Source: Sarcocystis neurona (lineage: Eukaryota; Apicomplexa; Conoidasida; Eucoccidiorida; Sarcocystidae). From it: 64,000 bases of DNA. Shown here piece after piece: positions 1-12,000 of this stretch. A program made the position numbers and the translations under genes. The DNA lies in assembly GCA_000727475.1 (NCBI GenBank), contig KL647320.1, positions 372,001 through 436,000 of the forward strand, written 5' to 3'. Under the pieces are notes generated by a model that saw only the letters and a list, made by a program, of their open reading frames with translations, did not search any database and was not told the DNA's origin. The number at the start of each line of letters is the position of its first letter. The first letter of the stretch is position 1.

Positions 1-1130
1 GCTGCGGCTTGTCTTCGATTAGCGACGACCTTTCGGCGGCAGAGCCCAGAAATTCGACGAAGTGAAGCAGGGAACTTTTAAACAATTCCTGCGCATGCCA
101 TGGGGTTGGCACAGCGCCCCACACTTCTGTCCCGGGGACGTGAGGCTTCGGCACACGAAGGACATGCGCCAGCGCGCGCGCGATACTGTCATCTACTGCT
201 GCTGCTGGCTCACATTCGAAGCTGCTGTGCCCCTGTTTCTGCTGTTGCTGCTGCTGCTGCGAAGACAGGGAGTTACAAACCGCATGGCTGCAGGCTCAAA
301 TACTTCGCTTCACCTCCTGCTGTTTCTCGTGTCTGTCGACGCTTCGACGTTCCTACAGTATTCTGCTTCCTGCTGCTGTCGAACCGGTTGCTCTGCTGCT
401 GTTGCTGCTGCTGTCGCAGCTCGGAAGGCGGCAGCACCCGCGAGCAGACTTCTTTTTCTGCGGTTCTGCCGCTGCTGCTGCCGCTCGGCTGCTGTAGTTA
501 GCCGCTCCACCCGCTGCTGTGCGACGTCTAGCGTCCACAGACGCAGAGAGCAAAGTGACGGGAAGTTGTCTCCAGCAGAGGAGGCGGCAGCACCACGGCT
601 GCACCGACGAGAGCCGCAGCAGGAGCAGCACTCGTAGCAGCAGGCGCGCAAGGTGAAGGCAGCTGCAACAGCACCAGCAGCAAGGCAGTATATATCGCAG
701 GACCGCGGCAGGGGCAGATGAGAAGCGGAAGCAGTGGCTGCGGCTGCTGCTAGGGTATGGTAGCGCGACAAGCAGCAGCAGCAGCCGCGTGTGTTGCGAC
801 AGCAGCGGCAGCAGCAGCAACAGCGGCAGCTCCTAGAGCAACGCAGAGACTGTTTGCTCAGAAGGACGCGTCGGGAAGACGAGAAGAGAGGAACGAGCAG
901 CAGAGAAAACGGACCGGGCTGCAGCAGCTGCAAAGGCATCACATGCGGCCGCAGCAGCAGTAGTCAAAGAAGCAGAAACGGCACAAGAAACACCAGCAGC
1001 CTCGGAAGCAGCCGGGCTGGAGAAAGGACGGCGCCAGCAGAAGCAGGAGTGTCCTTTCTTGCCGTGCCGGATTGTCTTCTCGTACTGTGTTGGCTGAGCG
1101 TGGCACGCAGTCATCACGTTGAGGCGGCTA
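1..1130. repeat. CAG/CTG trinucleotide-rich tract, no gene called
   Basis: Interrupted CAG/CTG repeats dominate this stretch, with the orientation switching between CTG-type (about 190-510) and CAG-type (about 550-1030) on the plus strand. Several overlapping open frames exist on both strands, but they read only as Cys/Leu/Ala/Gln/Arg runs with no conserved motif and no convincing start or splice pattern. It could be an exon edge, UTR or intron of a gene extending left of the window; I cannot tell. Confidence 0.8.
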
Positions 1131-3590
1131 CAGAGCAGGGAAGAACGCGGCGGCCGTGCGCGCGTGCGTCCACGCGAATAAACGGCTGCCTCTCTTTTGT
1201 GTTCGCCGGAACAGTCACTCGCTTGCAGAAGAGGGAAACTGCGTTTTTTTTACGGGGAGGCTTGGGTGTATACACGGGGAGGAGTCGCTGCGGCCGAGAC
1301 AGACACGGGGTGGTGTATCGACAAATAAACGGGCAAATGTATCCAGCGACAACCCGAAAAGTGAAAAACGAAGGGAAGGGAAGAAAATGAACAAAATAAT
1401 TCTTTGCTGCGGGGCTCCGGGTCCAAATAGAGCCCCGGTTGAAAGATGATGAGCCGCTACACGGCTGCCGGTGAGAGTCTGCTGCAGCGAGCTGCCGGCG
1501 CGAACTCTCTGCGAAAACGGGTCACGGCACCGAAGTGCGAAGAGCGACAGCTGCAGCTGCGAGGCCGCAGGAGCAGCCCAGAAGAAGAAGAGAAATAAAA
1601 AAAAATACTCCGGCGGAAGAGAAGTCTGCGAGAGGGACAGGCCGGAGAGGAGAACGGGAGGAGACACACGGCTACTAGATGCTGTTCGCAGCAGCAGTAT
1701 AGAATAACGGGTCTCCAGCAGCCGCCGCGACCACGCCCGCCGAACGTGTTTTATGGAATTTTTCCCAACAACACAGCAACGGCAGAGGCGAGGAGGAAGA
1801 CAAAAACACGAACTCCTCTCGCTTCTATGGAGAAACAGCTGCCTGCCGGCATGCAACTATGTATCGGACAATAGTGGGAGCCACAAGAGAATACGTCCGG
1901 GCAGATCATTCTCACTGCGAGTGGTGAAGTCGCGCTGGCTCTGCCGACCCGCAGGTGCAGGGGCGCATGCAGCTCATATTATTTTACGTGTTTATTACAT
2001 ATATAAATACTGGGCGGGTGACATACGCACGCGCGTGTGTCTATTCCCTGGCCACGTGGGTGGACGTATTTAGTGTGTACCTCTATACCTGTGTTAATGT
2101 AAACACACACATTATATGTGTGACTGCATACGTGTACTTTTGTGTATGTGTATACAGGTGAATGTGAGCGTATTTATATATATGTATGTGCATATGTATT
2201 ATGTGTTATGTATGGATGCTTGATGTGCGTGTACGCATACATATCTGTATGTCCGGATGTATGTGTAGGTGTGTACGCGTGCGTACATATGTCTACGTAC
2301 GTGCAGGTCTGGGTGTGTGTATGTATGCATGGAAGCATTTATATGTACGAGCTCATGTGCATGCGCATGTGTGCAAGGAAGTAAGGAGCATACGCACGTA
2401 TCGAATTGCATTTGTATGTATACGAGTGTGCGAGTATATATGTGTGCAAGCATGGAAGAAACACACGGCCGTGTGTTACTGCACTTTTACGCGTGTGCAG
2501 AGAACGTATGCAAGTACGCAAGTAACGTGCGCACCTACGTCGCATATTCGTGCCTCTGTGTGTGTGTGTGTGGAGGCGCATACGCAGGTACGAATGTATG
2601 GAAGTACGTGTGTATGCATACATGAGAGCATCTGTGTCCGGTCATATTTGTCTTTCCGTACACGTACACGCGCGTAGAGGGCGACGGAAGGAAAACCGAC
2701 GGAGCCAGCCATCCGTAGAGACAGAGAAAGAGAGAAACACTTCTTTTGAATATATAGGTGTATCCAGAAAAGTGCAGAAAGAGGTACTCAGGCTACGTGT
2801 AAGTTTTTGAGATGCGCTGATGCGTGTGTACACAAAGATGTTGAGAAATGCTTAATGCGCATCTATGACTCTGGAGAGGAGGCATACGTACCCTGGTTAA
2901 CTGCTGCGAAGCTACCGCAAAGCAGTCTTCTCTGTATGGTAGGGAGATAGACGCGCTATGAAAACGAAACACCTACGGCTTCCCACTTGGATATCTACAT
3001 ACATATATATGCCCTTGTACGTGTCTGTGTACAGACACATTTGTGAATACGTGCGTGCGCCTGTACGTGGATCCTGCTATGGCGCAACGGAGGATTGATT
3101 CCACGCACTCAAAAAGCCAATTAAAAGCGTACGAAGGTACGTGTGCATGCGTATCTGCAGATATGTGTATGTAAGTCTCATCACAGGTCTGTTGAGGTGC
3201 ACACGTGCTAGTACGCATCTTTTCCCAGTGGAGGGGTAAGGCAACGGAGATATCTGGTGCGCGAGTCAACAAGTCCTTTCCGTACATATCTACGTCTGCC
3301 GAAATTATTTGTACATGCGTGTGTGCAGAAGAAACACAACTGTACTGCCGCCATATATGTAAATGAGCTATCGTTGGTGCGTACACAAATTTTTTCACAT
3401 GCGGCTGAATGGCCAGTCTGCTGCTGCAGCTTCTTGGCCATTGTAATTTGATGTTTGTCACTCAAGAAAACTCAGCAGAAACGTGAATATGAACTAGGCA
3501 TTTTACTTTGCAGAGATGCAGAGACGAAAACAGAGAAAGGCACACGTACGGTTGTAGAGATACACTTCCACACATATGTGTGCGTATGCA
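1131..3590. other. No gene recognised; GTAT/CA-rich non-coding DNA
   Basis: No open frame here shows conserved motifs. From about 1980 to 2650 the sequence is dominated by GTAT, TGTG and CATA words (a degenerate purine-pyrimidine microsatellite). Open frames in this part read as Tyr/Val/Cys/Met or His/Thr/Tyr runs, which is what the microsatellite produces by chance. The rest is unremarkable intergenic-type sequence. Confidence 0.6.
1980..2650. repeat. Degenerate GTAT/TGTG microsatellite
   Basis: About 670 bases are made mostly of alternating purine-pyrimidine words (gtat, tgtg, cata, acgt). Such tracts recur in this window's introns and intergenic gaps (7.2, 7.5, 8.2-8.5, 9.5, 10.8-11.0, 26.7, 57.4 and 59.1 kb), so it looks like a general filler of this genome and not a local element. 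Confidence 0.75.
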
Positions 3591-3593
3591 CAC

Positions 3594-4857
3594 GTATGCG
3601 TCAAAAAATGTAGGAGGACAGCTGTGCAGGCGCTGATGAAGCAGCACGAAAGGAAGAGTATCTGTAGAAGATCTTCTTTAACTCCTGCATTGAACTGGTG
3701 CCCTCCTCTATTCCGCTGTCCGGGTAAAAGTGCTGCAAAATCTGCAGCCGCATCCGCCGCATTCGTGTGCAGTGTATCGACGGTAGACTCATCTGAGGAC
3801 CTTGAAGAAAAGACCGCTTGTGTGCGGCGGACCTATGACTTCCTCGTACCTCTCCCCAGCTCTTTTCAAAAGTGGAGGTGAACGAATTTCCACACCTGCT
3901 CAACTTCCGTGTGTAAATAAAAGTTAGAATAGGAGAGATAGTTTTAAGTGCGAAACACCACGTGCACCCGTGGCGCGTGCACACTAACACATACATATAA
4001 TTGTGTATATATGTATATACAGGTCTCTGTCTCTGTACTATCCATCCAGCTGTAGTCAACGAGATCAATTCAGCTCCTCCGGTCTGCTTTAAAGTAGTAA
4101 GGAAAAGGTGACAGTCGGATTTTGACTCTTCCTCTCGAAGCGAGGTACGACCATGCAGGCTATATCCAACATGTGCGATTATCCGTTAAGTCTTCACAAG
4201 CATACGCCTACTGGCATGGATCTTTATACATAGGGCTACGCACCTGTGTAGATCTATTATAGGCGTGCACGACAACAGGCATTAACTGCACATTAAAACG
4301 GCAAAGGCACGTCTTCCCTTTCTGACTGAGGTTATACATGAGCACGTCTGTCGCCTGTACTTCTCATATCCATAGGAGCACAAAGTTTTTCCGGTTTCCA
4401 GAACCGGCTTCGTTAACACTCTGCAAGGAAGTCTCCTAAACATTTTTATTAACAGTTGTGCCTCCTGGAAACACCGAGTCTTTTTTTGCATTGTTTCTCT
4501 TCCGAATTCTTCGTCTACAGCGCTGACTTTCCGCAAGGTTCCATAATCGAAGATCTGTTGCATATATATATATATATGTATGTATATGTAGATAGACAGG
4601 ATAGATAGATACATACATACATGCCAAGGCACGTAGTCAACGTCTGTGCAGTCCTCAAAAGCTAGTGTAGTAAGTGTTGCAGTATTCACGTATTTGTCCA
4701 AAGATGCCCTCCTCCACCTGGACGTTATCGTGTGTATATCTACGAAAGACATGTTTTCCTGCGAATGTTTCCTGGCTCTCTTCCTTCGAAGATGCGTCTT
4801 CAAAGGTTTGTGTTCTTGCACCGTGTAGCTCCCGCACACTTCTTCTCTGAGCAGCTG
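3594..4857 (-). CDS. Possible exons of an unrecognised minus-strand gene
   Basis: Three coding-like stretches lie on the minus strand. The first is about 4857-4705, after an AG at the end of ctgctcag, and is rich in Glu/Lys/Arg. The second is 4557-4282, after the acceptor atgcaacag; it starts IFDYGTLRKVSAVDEEF and ends at a TAA after about 91 residues. The third, about 3800-3603, ends LSSYIF then a stop. The first could join the second in phase 0 through a CAG|GTGGAG donor at about 4705. I recognise no domain. Composition is protein-like, not repeat-like, but there is no secure start codon and the joins are weak. It might equally be one gene, two genes or chance. Confidence 0.22.
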
Positions 4858-5000
4858 CTTTTGTTCATATGTATCGCAGTTTCTTATACAACAATTGAGC
4901 GCCTCGGAGCACCATTTCGTCCAAGTCTCTCTCTGTAGTATTTGCGGCTGGATTGTCTCAGTTCCTTCCTTACCCTTGTCGGCGGCTGCCAGCTACAAGT

Positions 5001-5253
5001 GTACAAACTCTCTTCAGTTTGAATATAGTAGATGTGAGTTTGCAAGCACGTGAGTGTCACGCTTGTCTTCGCTTAGATCTCTATATTAGACGACGCTTGG
5101 GTGTACGCAAACATGCACCCTTTAAGTACAACCAATCTCTTCAATTTGAATAAAGTAGATGTACGTCTGCAAGCACATGAGTTTCAAGCTTGTCTTCGCT
5201 TAAATCTCTGCATCAGAAGACGCTTGGGTGTACGCAGACATGCATTCTTCAAG
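5001..5253. repeat. Two-copy tandem repeat, unit about 125-127 bp
   Basis: The block starting gtacaaactctcttcag at 5001 recurs from 5126 as gtacaaccaatctcttcaa and carries through the shared words gcttgtcttcgctta and acgcttgggtgtacgca. The copies differ at roughly one base in seven, so the duplication is not recent. The unit length is not a multiple of three. The right-hand copy overlaps the predicted 3' end of the exon chain that stops at 5200. Confidence 0.85.
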
Positions 5254-6048
5254 CTCATTTGTCCTCCGTGGCGGCGCCAGCGGAGGAACGCAAGTCTCTG
5301 TCAAGAAAGAATAGAGTATAAAGCACAGCTCTGCATGGCAACCGTTTGCTGAAGAGAGCGAAAAAGGTCTCTGTGCAGAATCCGGTGTGGCACGAACTGT
5401 TCGTCCTCGTACGAAAATCATCCACTTCTCGGCAGTCTTCAATGCGTCTTGTTCACACAAAGGGCATTCCTCTTCACTGCCTCCTTCCTGTGGATAATGA
5501 CTTCTAAAACCGGAAATGTTCAGCACTTAATACTTTGCAGTTTACTTTGACAAGAACGTCGTTGCGCCGCCTTCTGTCCATCATGCAACGACGTATTCTA
5601 ACAGCACTCTTGCAAACATTTGTGACACAGCTCTCTTCCACCTGCTGGAGAGAGCCGCACGTATTACACGGTCAAGATGCAGCGTGTAATAATCGGTTAC
5701 GCCAGGCTTCCTGCGGAACATGCTTGTTTACCATCACGTGCACGAATGAAAACACACAGAGCTTACGATTATGTTGGTCCGCAAATTCCACGCGTAGATA
5801 CCATTCATTATATAACCTGCTGTAGTTCCCTAGTGTTCCGTACAACTCTACAGTTCCTGTGTTGCTACTCAGATAAACAAACAACCTGCAGAATCGACAT
5901 GCGTGTACACAAGCGTACTTACCGTTTCTCGAAAAAGCTGGCCTAATTGTTTCAAAGTACCCGTGTACGCCGACGTTCCGTTCTGCAGTCGGCCGTGCAA
6001 AGCATCTGTTTCTCGAAGCACGAGTGCGTATTCTAAGGGATTCACTGG
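5200..6048 (-). CDS. Four-exon chain downstream of Pol X: C-terminal extension or separate Cys-rich gene
   Basis: Exons on the minus strand read 6048-5923, 5845-5732, 5644-5546 and 5487-5200 (stop). All junctions are phase 0: donors GTAAGT, GTAAAC and GTAAAC; acceptors tgtagag, ctctctccag and ttatccacag. The joined product is about 208 aa. It begins PVNPLEYALVLRETDALHG, then has an aromatic/acidic stretch (YNEWYLRVEFADQ), a Cys/Arg-rich stretch (SCVTNVCKSAV) and a CPLC pair near the last exon start, so zinc binding is possible. I recognise no family. There is no in-frame ATG and a TGA lies just upstream of the first exon, so another exon must precede it. The polymerase exon ending at 6111 offers a phase-0 GTAAAA donor, so a fusion to Pol X is possible. 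What is seen are splice sites and phase; the gene model is inference. Confidence 0.42.
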
Positions 6049-6089
6049 CTCTACGCCGCTTCCTCAGGTGGCATGTGGCGGCCGGTGAG

Positions 6090-9000
6090 TTAAAGAGGGC
6101 GCTCTTTTACCGGAGGAGGCCCCGGGGATTTCAGGTCTCGCGGTTCGACAAAAACGTCTCTTTCTGCAGGCGGGACGTACTCGAGGCCTAAGGCGTGAAA
6201 AATATCTTCTTCTGTCTCGCACCGCACACCACTTTGCATGTCCTTCCACAGCACCCGGGCCACGCCGCTGCCGTTGCCGCGTCTTTTTCTGTCTGAGCTG
6301 CTGCCCACGCGCCTGTAGACTCTCTCATCGAGAGGGAGAGTCGGTGAACTTCGGCCTCCTGAAGAACTTGCGTGGCGGGTGAGATTACCTTCCGCGGAGT
6401 GAGTGCCGCAGGTGCTTGTGTCACTTGTGTGATCTGCCTCGCTTTCAGTTTTCGACGATGGTACCGTACCTCTACCGCTCTCATGCGACCCACTACTGCC
6501 ACTGCTGCCGCTGCTAGTCCTAATATGGCTGCGATGACTATCGCTGCAAGAACTCCTCGCAGCATCGGAGCTGCTGCTGCGCTGATTCGTGCCGCCGTTG
6601 TTGCTACTTTGATCGCGAGTGCGTCGCCGCGAAGCTGTTACATCAGCAGTGTTCCCCTGCAGTTTCTCTGCCGCAGGAAAAGCAGCAGCGGACTCTTCAC
6701 CAGCAGAATCGGCAGCAGCTCCACGAGCAGCAGCGGCAGCAGGAACAGCAGCACCAACAGCAGCATTGGCAGGTATATCCGAGGACGGAGAGCCACTGTC
6801 TTTTCGGAGGGGAAAAGACGCGAGAGGGTAAAGCCCCGTATCGTCAAGTGAGTAGCCACAGCGCTTTGCCCAGAGCCGCATTGCACGGTTATACTCTGCC
6901 GATCCGGTGAAGTACAGCAGCGCAAACGCCGCACATCGAGCAGGGTATATTTTTATGTCAATTCGTCGAGGCAGCAGCGGTCCCACGAAGGCAAGGCAAG
7001 AGGCCTCCCGTGTCTTCTCTCTTTTTTCTTTCCCAAACGCAGCCGCTTCTTCTTCCCTACCTGCTGCGGCTGTCCAGTCCGCTGAAGCTATGTCGCCTGC
7101 CGCAGAACATCCCATGACGACACGTTCACACAGCACGGCAGTTCTGTGCGCTCCACGGCGCTACACGAGTAGGCACGTGTGAAGTACAGTTTCCTCCACG
7201 TGCTCAAATAGATATATATATATATATACATATATATGCAACATCTATATACGTAAGTGTGTTTGTACACAAAGTACTTAGTACACACACATGTGCAACT
7301 CCATATTGCTAACTGAGATGAAAAGAGGTCCGCATATCAAAATGGGACGCGGTGCCCCCGCATTTCTATGTGGGGGAATGCGTACGTCTACGTAGCTCTA
7401 CCCATACACCTGCACGACTACAAATATACCGCAGACAGATGGGTACGCATGTGGCCATACACATATATATAAAGAAATAGACAGACAGAGGCAGAGACAG
7501 ACAGACACATACACACACACACATATTTCAGACAGATGCACACAGACATAGTCACATATATATATATATATATATGGAGAGAGATAAGGACAGACAAACA
7601 AATAGAGAAATCCGCCACCAGTTACGTGGAAGGCACCGGCTAGAACGACTTCGCCGCTTCCCGAAGGAGGCGCTCCGCAGCGACACTGGTTCCAGCCATT
7701 CCTGTTGCCGAGGAGAGTTCGCATTCTCTGTCTGCAGCTGGTGAACAGATGGAGGCCTTCGTCTGAAGCACCTGTGTCGGCGACTGAATATCCGCAGGCG
7801 GATGGCTGGCTATGTCATTATCGCTCCGTACGCAGCTATCTACCACTCCTGCGCACGCCTGCTTCTCAAACAAACTTCTCTACACAAGGGTGCCTCAACT
7901 TGACCGTTCCGGAGCCAGCGTGAACAGTAGGTACACAACCCACATATGTACACATACAAATACACAACTATGTGTATATCTATAGACACGTGACTGTAGC
8001 AGTGTATCTGTTTGCGCGGACGTCGAAGAAACTCGCAACTGTATGAGCGTGTTTTCAACAAGAAACCCGCCGACGGTGTCAGAAAAAGGCATAAAAGGAG
8101 TGCGCCGTGTGTGTGTGTGTGATTGGCCGTGCGGAGAGGAGAAGCGAGGTGCCTCCTGCGTGTACACAGCAGGACACGGCTTGGCAACACAGACGCATGC
8201 GCCTACATACACACACTCATACATCCGTGTATATACATATACATTTACATATATGCACATGCATATACCCATATGTATACAGATATACACCATATACACA
8301 TATATACACCATATGCACATATATACACCATATACACATATATACACCATATGAACATATATACATTTACATATATATATATATACATACGAACAAGTAT
8401 AAATATCTGTATATATATACGTTAATGTATACATACACCCGTGTATAGATATACATATAGACGTACGCATACGTACAAATATAGAGCGGAATGTTGAAGG
8501 ATAAGGACTTGCACACAGACAGAAACATTACCAAGGCACATCACCAGGAAGCGGCTGCGTGAAGAGTATATTCAAAAGTATTACCCGAGAATCGAGGGGG
8601 CCAGACGCAGGCGCCGCAGTACAACTCCACGCCGGCCCGTTTCCTTGCAGAGGCGTGCGTCGATATATCGTCCTCTGCTGCTGTTTCCGCTGCTCCTGTC
8701 GCCGCTGTGCTGCCGCGTCTTCTTCTTTTTGCAGCAGGCGTCGAGAAGAGGGCGACGTCGCTGTCCTCCCCCTCTCCGTCGACTTCTCCTTCTCCTTCAG
8801 CAGCAGCACGAGTGGAATCACCGGTGAGCAAGTGGTCGACCAGCAGACCTGCGGCTGTCAGGCCTTTCACGACCCTGCACACACAGGGAGAACCAGCAGG
8901 AACAGCAGCGGCAGCAGCGCGAACCGCAACAGCAGCAGCAGCGCGAACCGCAGAAGCAGCAGCAGGATGGCAGCAGCGGCAGCAGCGACAGGAAGAGCAA

Positions 9001-12000
9001 AAGAATGAAAGTGCAGCAGAACCGCTGCGATAGCAGGAGCAGCCACGACACCACCAGCAGCCGCCCGACAGCGGCAATAATTGCGCCATCACGAACAGTA
9101 AAGCGGCAACGGTGTGGGGCGTCTGTACAGCGCGCACACTACAAGACGCTAGGCCACACCACCCGGAAGAATTTCTTCTGCAGGACGCAGCACGCAGCTA
9201 CATGCCTCTGGCAGGAGCCATAAGGGAAACATCTCCTTGTCGAGCCACCAGCAGCGGCAGCAGCACCGAATCCTCCTCATCAGCAGCAGCAGCACAGCGG
9301 TGTACCGGAGCAGCCGCACGGCCGCATCGTCGCAGGAACCGACCGAAGGCATCATGCAGCAGCACCTTCGGCATATACGGGTGTACACGTATACACGTAA
9401 CTGTCTGTAAAGAGAGACAGAGAGAAACAGTGCCGAAGAAGAAAAAATAAGACATACATGTGCTTCCGTATGCGGGTGTAGATGTCTATACATATATATA
9501 AGCACATATACATATATACATATGTAGACAGTTTATATGTATAGTTCTATGTGCACGTAAGAGGCACACATCCATATATGTGGGTGGACAGAAAGAACCA
9601 TGAACAGTTTCTCATGGGGGCACGGCTGTCACAGCAGCTACCTACTTCTACATGTCGTCGTAGTAGTAGCAGCAGTAGTCGCAGTAGTAGTAGTAGTCGC
9701 AGTAGTAGTAGTGGAGTATCGTAGAAGTGGTCCCGGTAATAGTCGTCCAGAAGTAGGACTTGTTGCAGTAGTTGCACGAATACTCCTAAACGGGTAGTCG
9801 TGTAAGAATTCGGTAGTCAGAGTATACGAGGACTGCAGGAGGAGGATAGCAGGACTAGTCGTAGAGCAATATTTAAGGAGTACAGGTGTCATAGCGATAG
9901 TAGTACTGTTGAGAGTGCAGAAGTGTGGAAGTATCGTAGCAACGGTAGCAACAGCAATCGAGTACTGCAGGCACATAGTCACAGTTGCAGTAGTAGCACT
10001 ACGATAGTACAGCAGCAGTGCACTAGTAGTATTAGTAGTAGTAGTAGTGACACTAGTACTAGTATTGGTAGTAGTAGCGGTCGTGGAGAGTCGTACAGGA
10101 GTATTTGTAGGAGTAGCCGTATGTGCATCTGCTGATATCTGCACGAAGAAGCGCATGTGTACAAACTCTTAGAAAGTCTTCTACGAGTGACGCAGGCTTC
10201 TCTTTCTGCCGAACGTTACACCCCCTTCACATAGATATCCTAGCAAACCCCTGTACAGCTCAACGCACTGCACATATATATATAAATGTGGATATATATT
10301 TATAGTACGAGCGAGACAGCCCTCTGCCTCTATCGGACGTTACAGCATGTTCATATAGATATCCAAGTACACATGTGTAGGTCCCGGGCTACCGCATACA
10401 TATATACTGAAAGTTATACATACGGGTCTGTATTTGCATGCAGAGTTTAGATTTTGTGAGCAGCTCCTCACCAACACGTGTGTGAGGGTTTTGTCTGTGC
10501 TGTCGCCCCCCTGCCTTGATTTCTCTTGCCGGAAGTTTGTTCAGTCCGCCCCGGCAGCCTCCTCGTCGAGCGTGCATCCCGGTCTCCCGACAGGAAATAC
10601 AAAAGTTTAGACGCACGCATATATGGAGTGTTAGACAGACTTGCAAAGAGTATCACGCGCACACGTCTATACGGATAATACGTAGATTCTGCCTCCTTCA
10701 CCCGCTCCCGTTCGTGCGTTTCAGTGAGGTGTACGTACACCCGCACGCAGTGTATGGACAGCCTTCTCGCCTCCTCCTCACCACCTCGGTACGCATGTCT
10801 ACAGGCGAGCACACACTAACCCATACAAGACAAACGCGTCCATACATATATATATGTGAGAGACCGTCGATAAAGACTGTATACATATATATATACATGT
10901 GTGCGCATTCACACATTTCAATATACATACATATCTGTGTACCCATACATGCATATGTATATATATGTATGGGAGTGTACACGTGCGTGTGATGAGGGAG
11001 AGGAAGGGCGGAAGGGCGAGAAAGATAGAAATGCATGCAATGGTTGAGGCACCCATGTAGATGTGCGCCACTCACTGCTGGAGAAGTTTCCTTGTGAACC
11101 CGTCCCTTCTGAGGAGCAAAATATCAACGTCGCCGCAATCCGGCTTCCCGCGCCGGTAACTGCCGCACACCAGCAAATCAAGAAATGGGCTTTCTTTTTT
11201 CAGCAGGTGGCCGAACAGGCGCTCCCGTTGGTGCTGAAGAATAGCTGCAGGCACGTGATGCACCTCCTCCTCCGCCTCTGCGGACAGCTGCTGCTGCTGC
11301 TGCAGCGCGTCCCGAGATACCGGCCGCGGCGGTTCCGGCTGCGCTTCTTCGCACGCATCCGCCACTGGTGCTACCTGATGCTGCTGCTGCTCGTGCTTCG
11401 CCGCGGGACGGGGAGACGGCAGCAGCAGCAGCTGCCGCAGATACAAAGCAATGGCAGCAACTTCGGCGCGAGGAATGCGCTGTTCAAACGCCTCGACGTA
11501 CTTGAGTCCTAGGCGCTGCGGCCGGGATAACAGGCTTCCTGCTTCTTCGTACCGGCCAGCCTGAGAAGCCATGTCGCAGAACAACCTCAGCAGCGTGTGT
11601 AGGCAGTTCCGCTTCCACCAGTCTCAGCAGGACGCGACGGGTGCAGGAGACGTGCAGACCAGCAGGCTCAGCAGCGGTCGGACGCCAGGGGACTGTGCGT
11701 CCTCCGCGTGAAAATACGAAGACGGAGTTGCAGCACCAACCCACGCGACCCACCGGCAGCAGCAGCAGCAGGGAAACGCACCCGCAGCAGATAACGACAG
11801 TAGCAGCTCACACAGCCGCATCTGAAGCGGCAGCACCAGAGGCGGTGGCGGCAACAGCAGGGCGTACAAGCGAAAGGCACCGTCATCAGCAGCAGAAAGG
11901 TCAACAGAGCAGGAGCAGGCACCCACTTCATCGCACCTCAAGTAGCAGAGAGTATCAGCTGCAGCAGGGGAACTCGCCAACAGCAGCAGCAGCGACATTC

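Noticed and set aside
2142..2677. Several overlapping Tyr/Val/Cys/Met-rich frames on the plus strand
   Set aside because: Artefact of the GTAT/TGTG microsatellite; no start context, motif or splice sites.
8283..8358. CRISPR-like regular repeats
   Set aside because: The 19-bp units are directly adjacent with no spacers and are AT-rich; this is a minisatellite in a eukaryotic intron.
9638..10156. Minus-strand Thr/Ser-rich open frame of 172 codons
   Set aside because: It is produced by TAG/GTA triplets read as CTA/TAC/ACT; it lies in a polymerase intron and the protein aligns without it.
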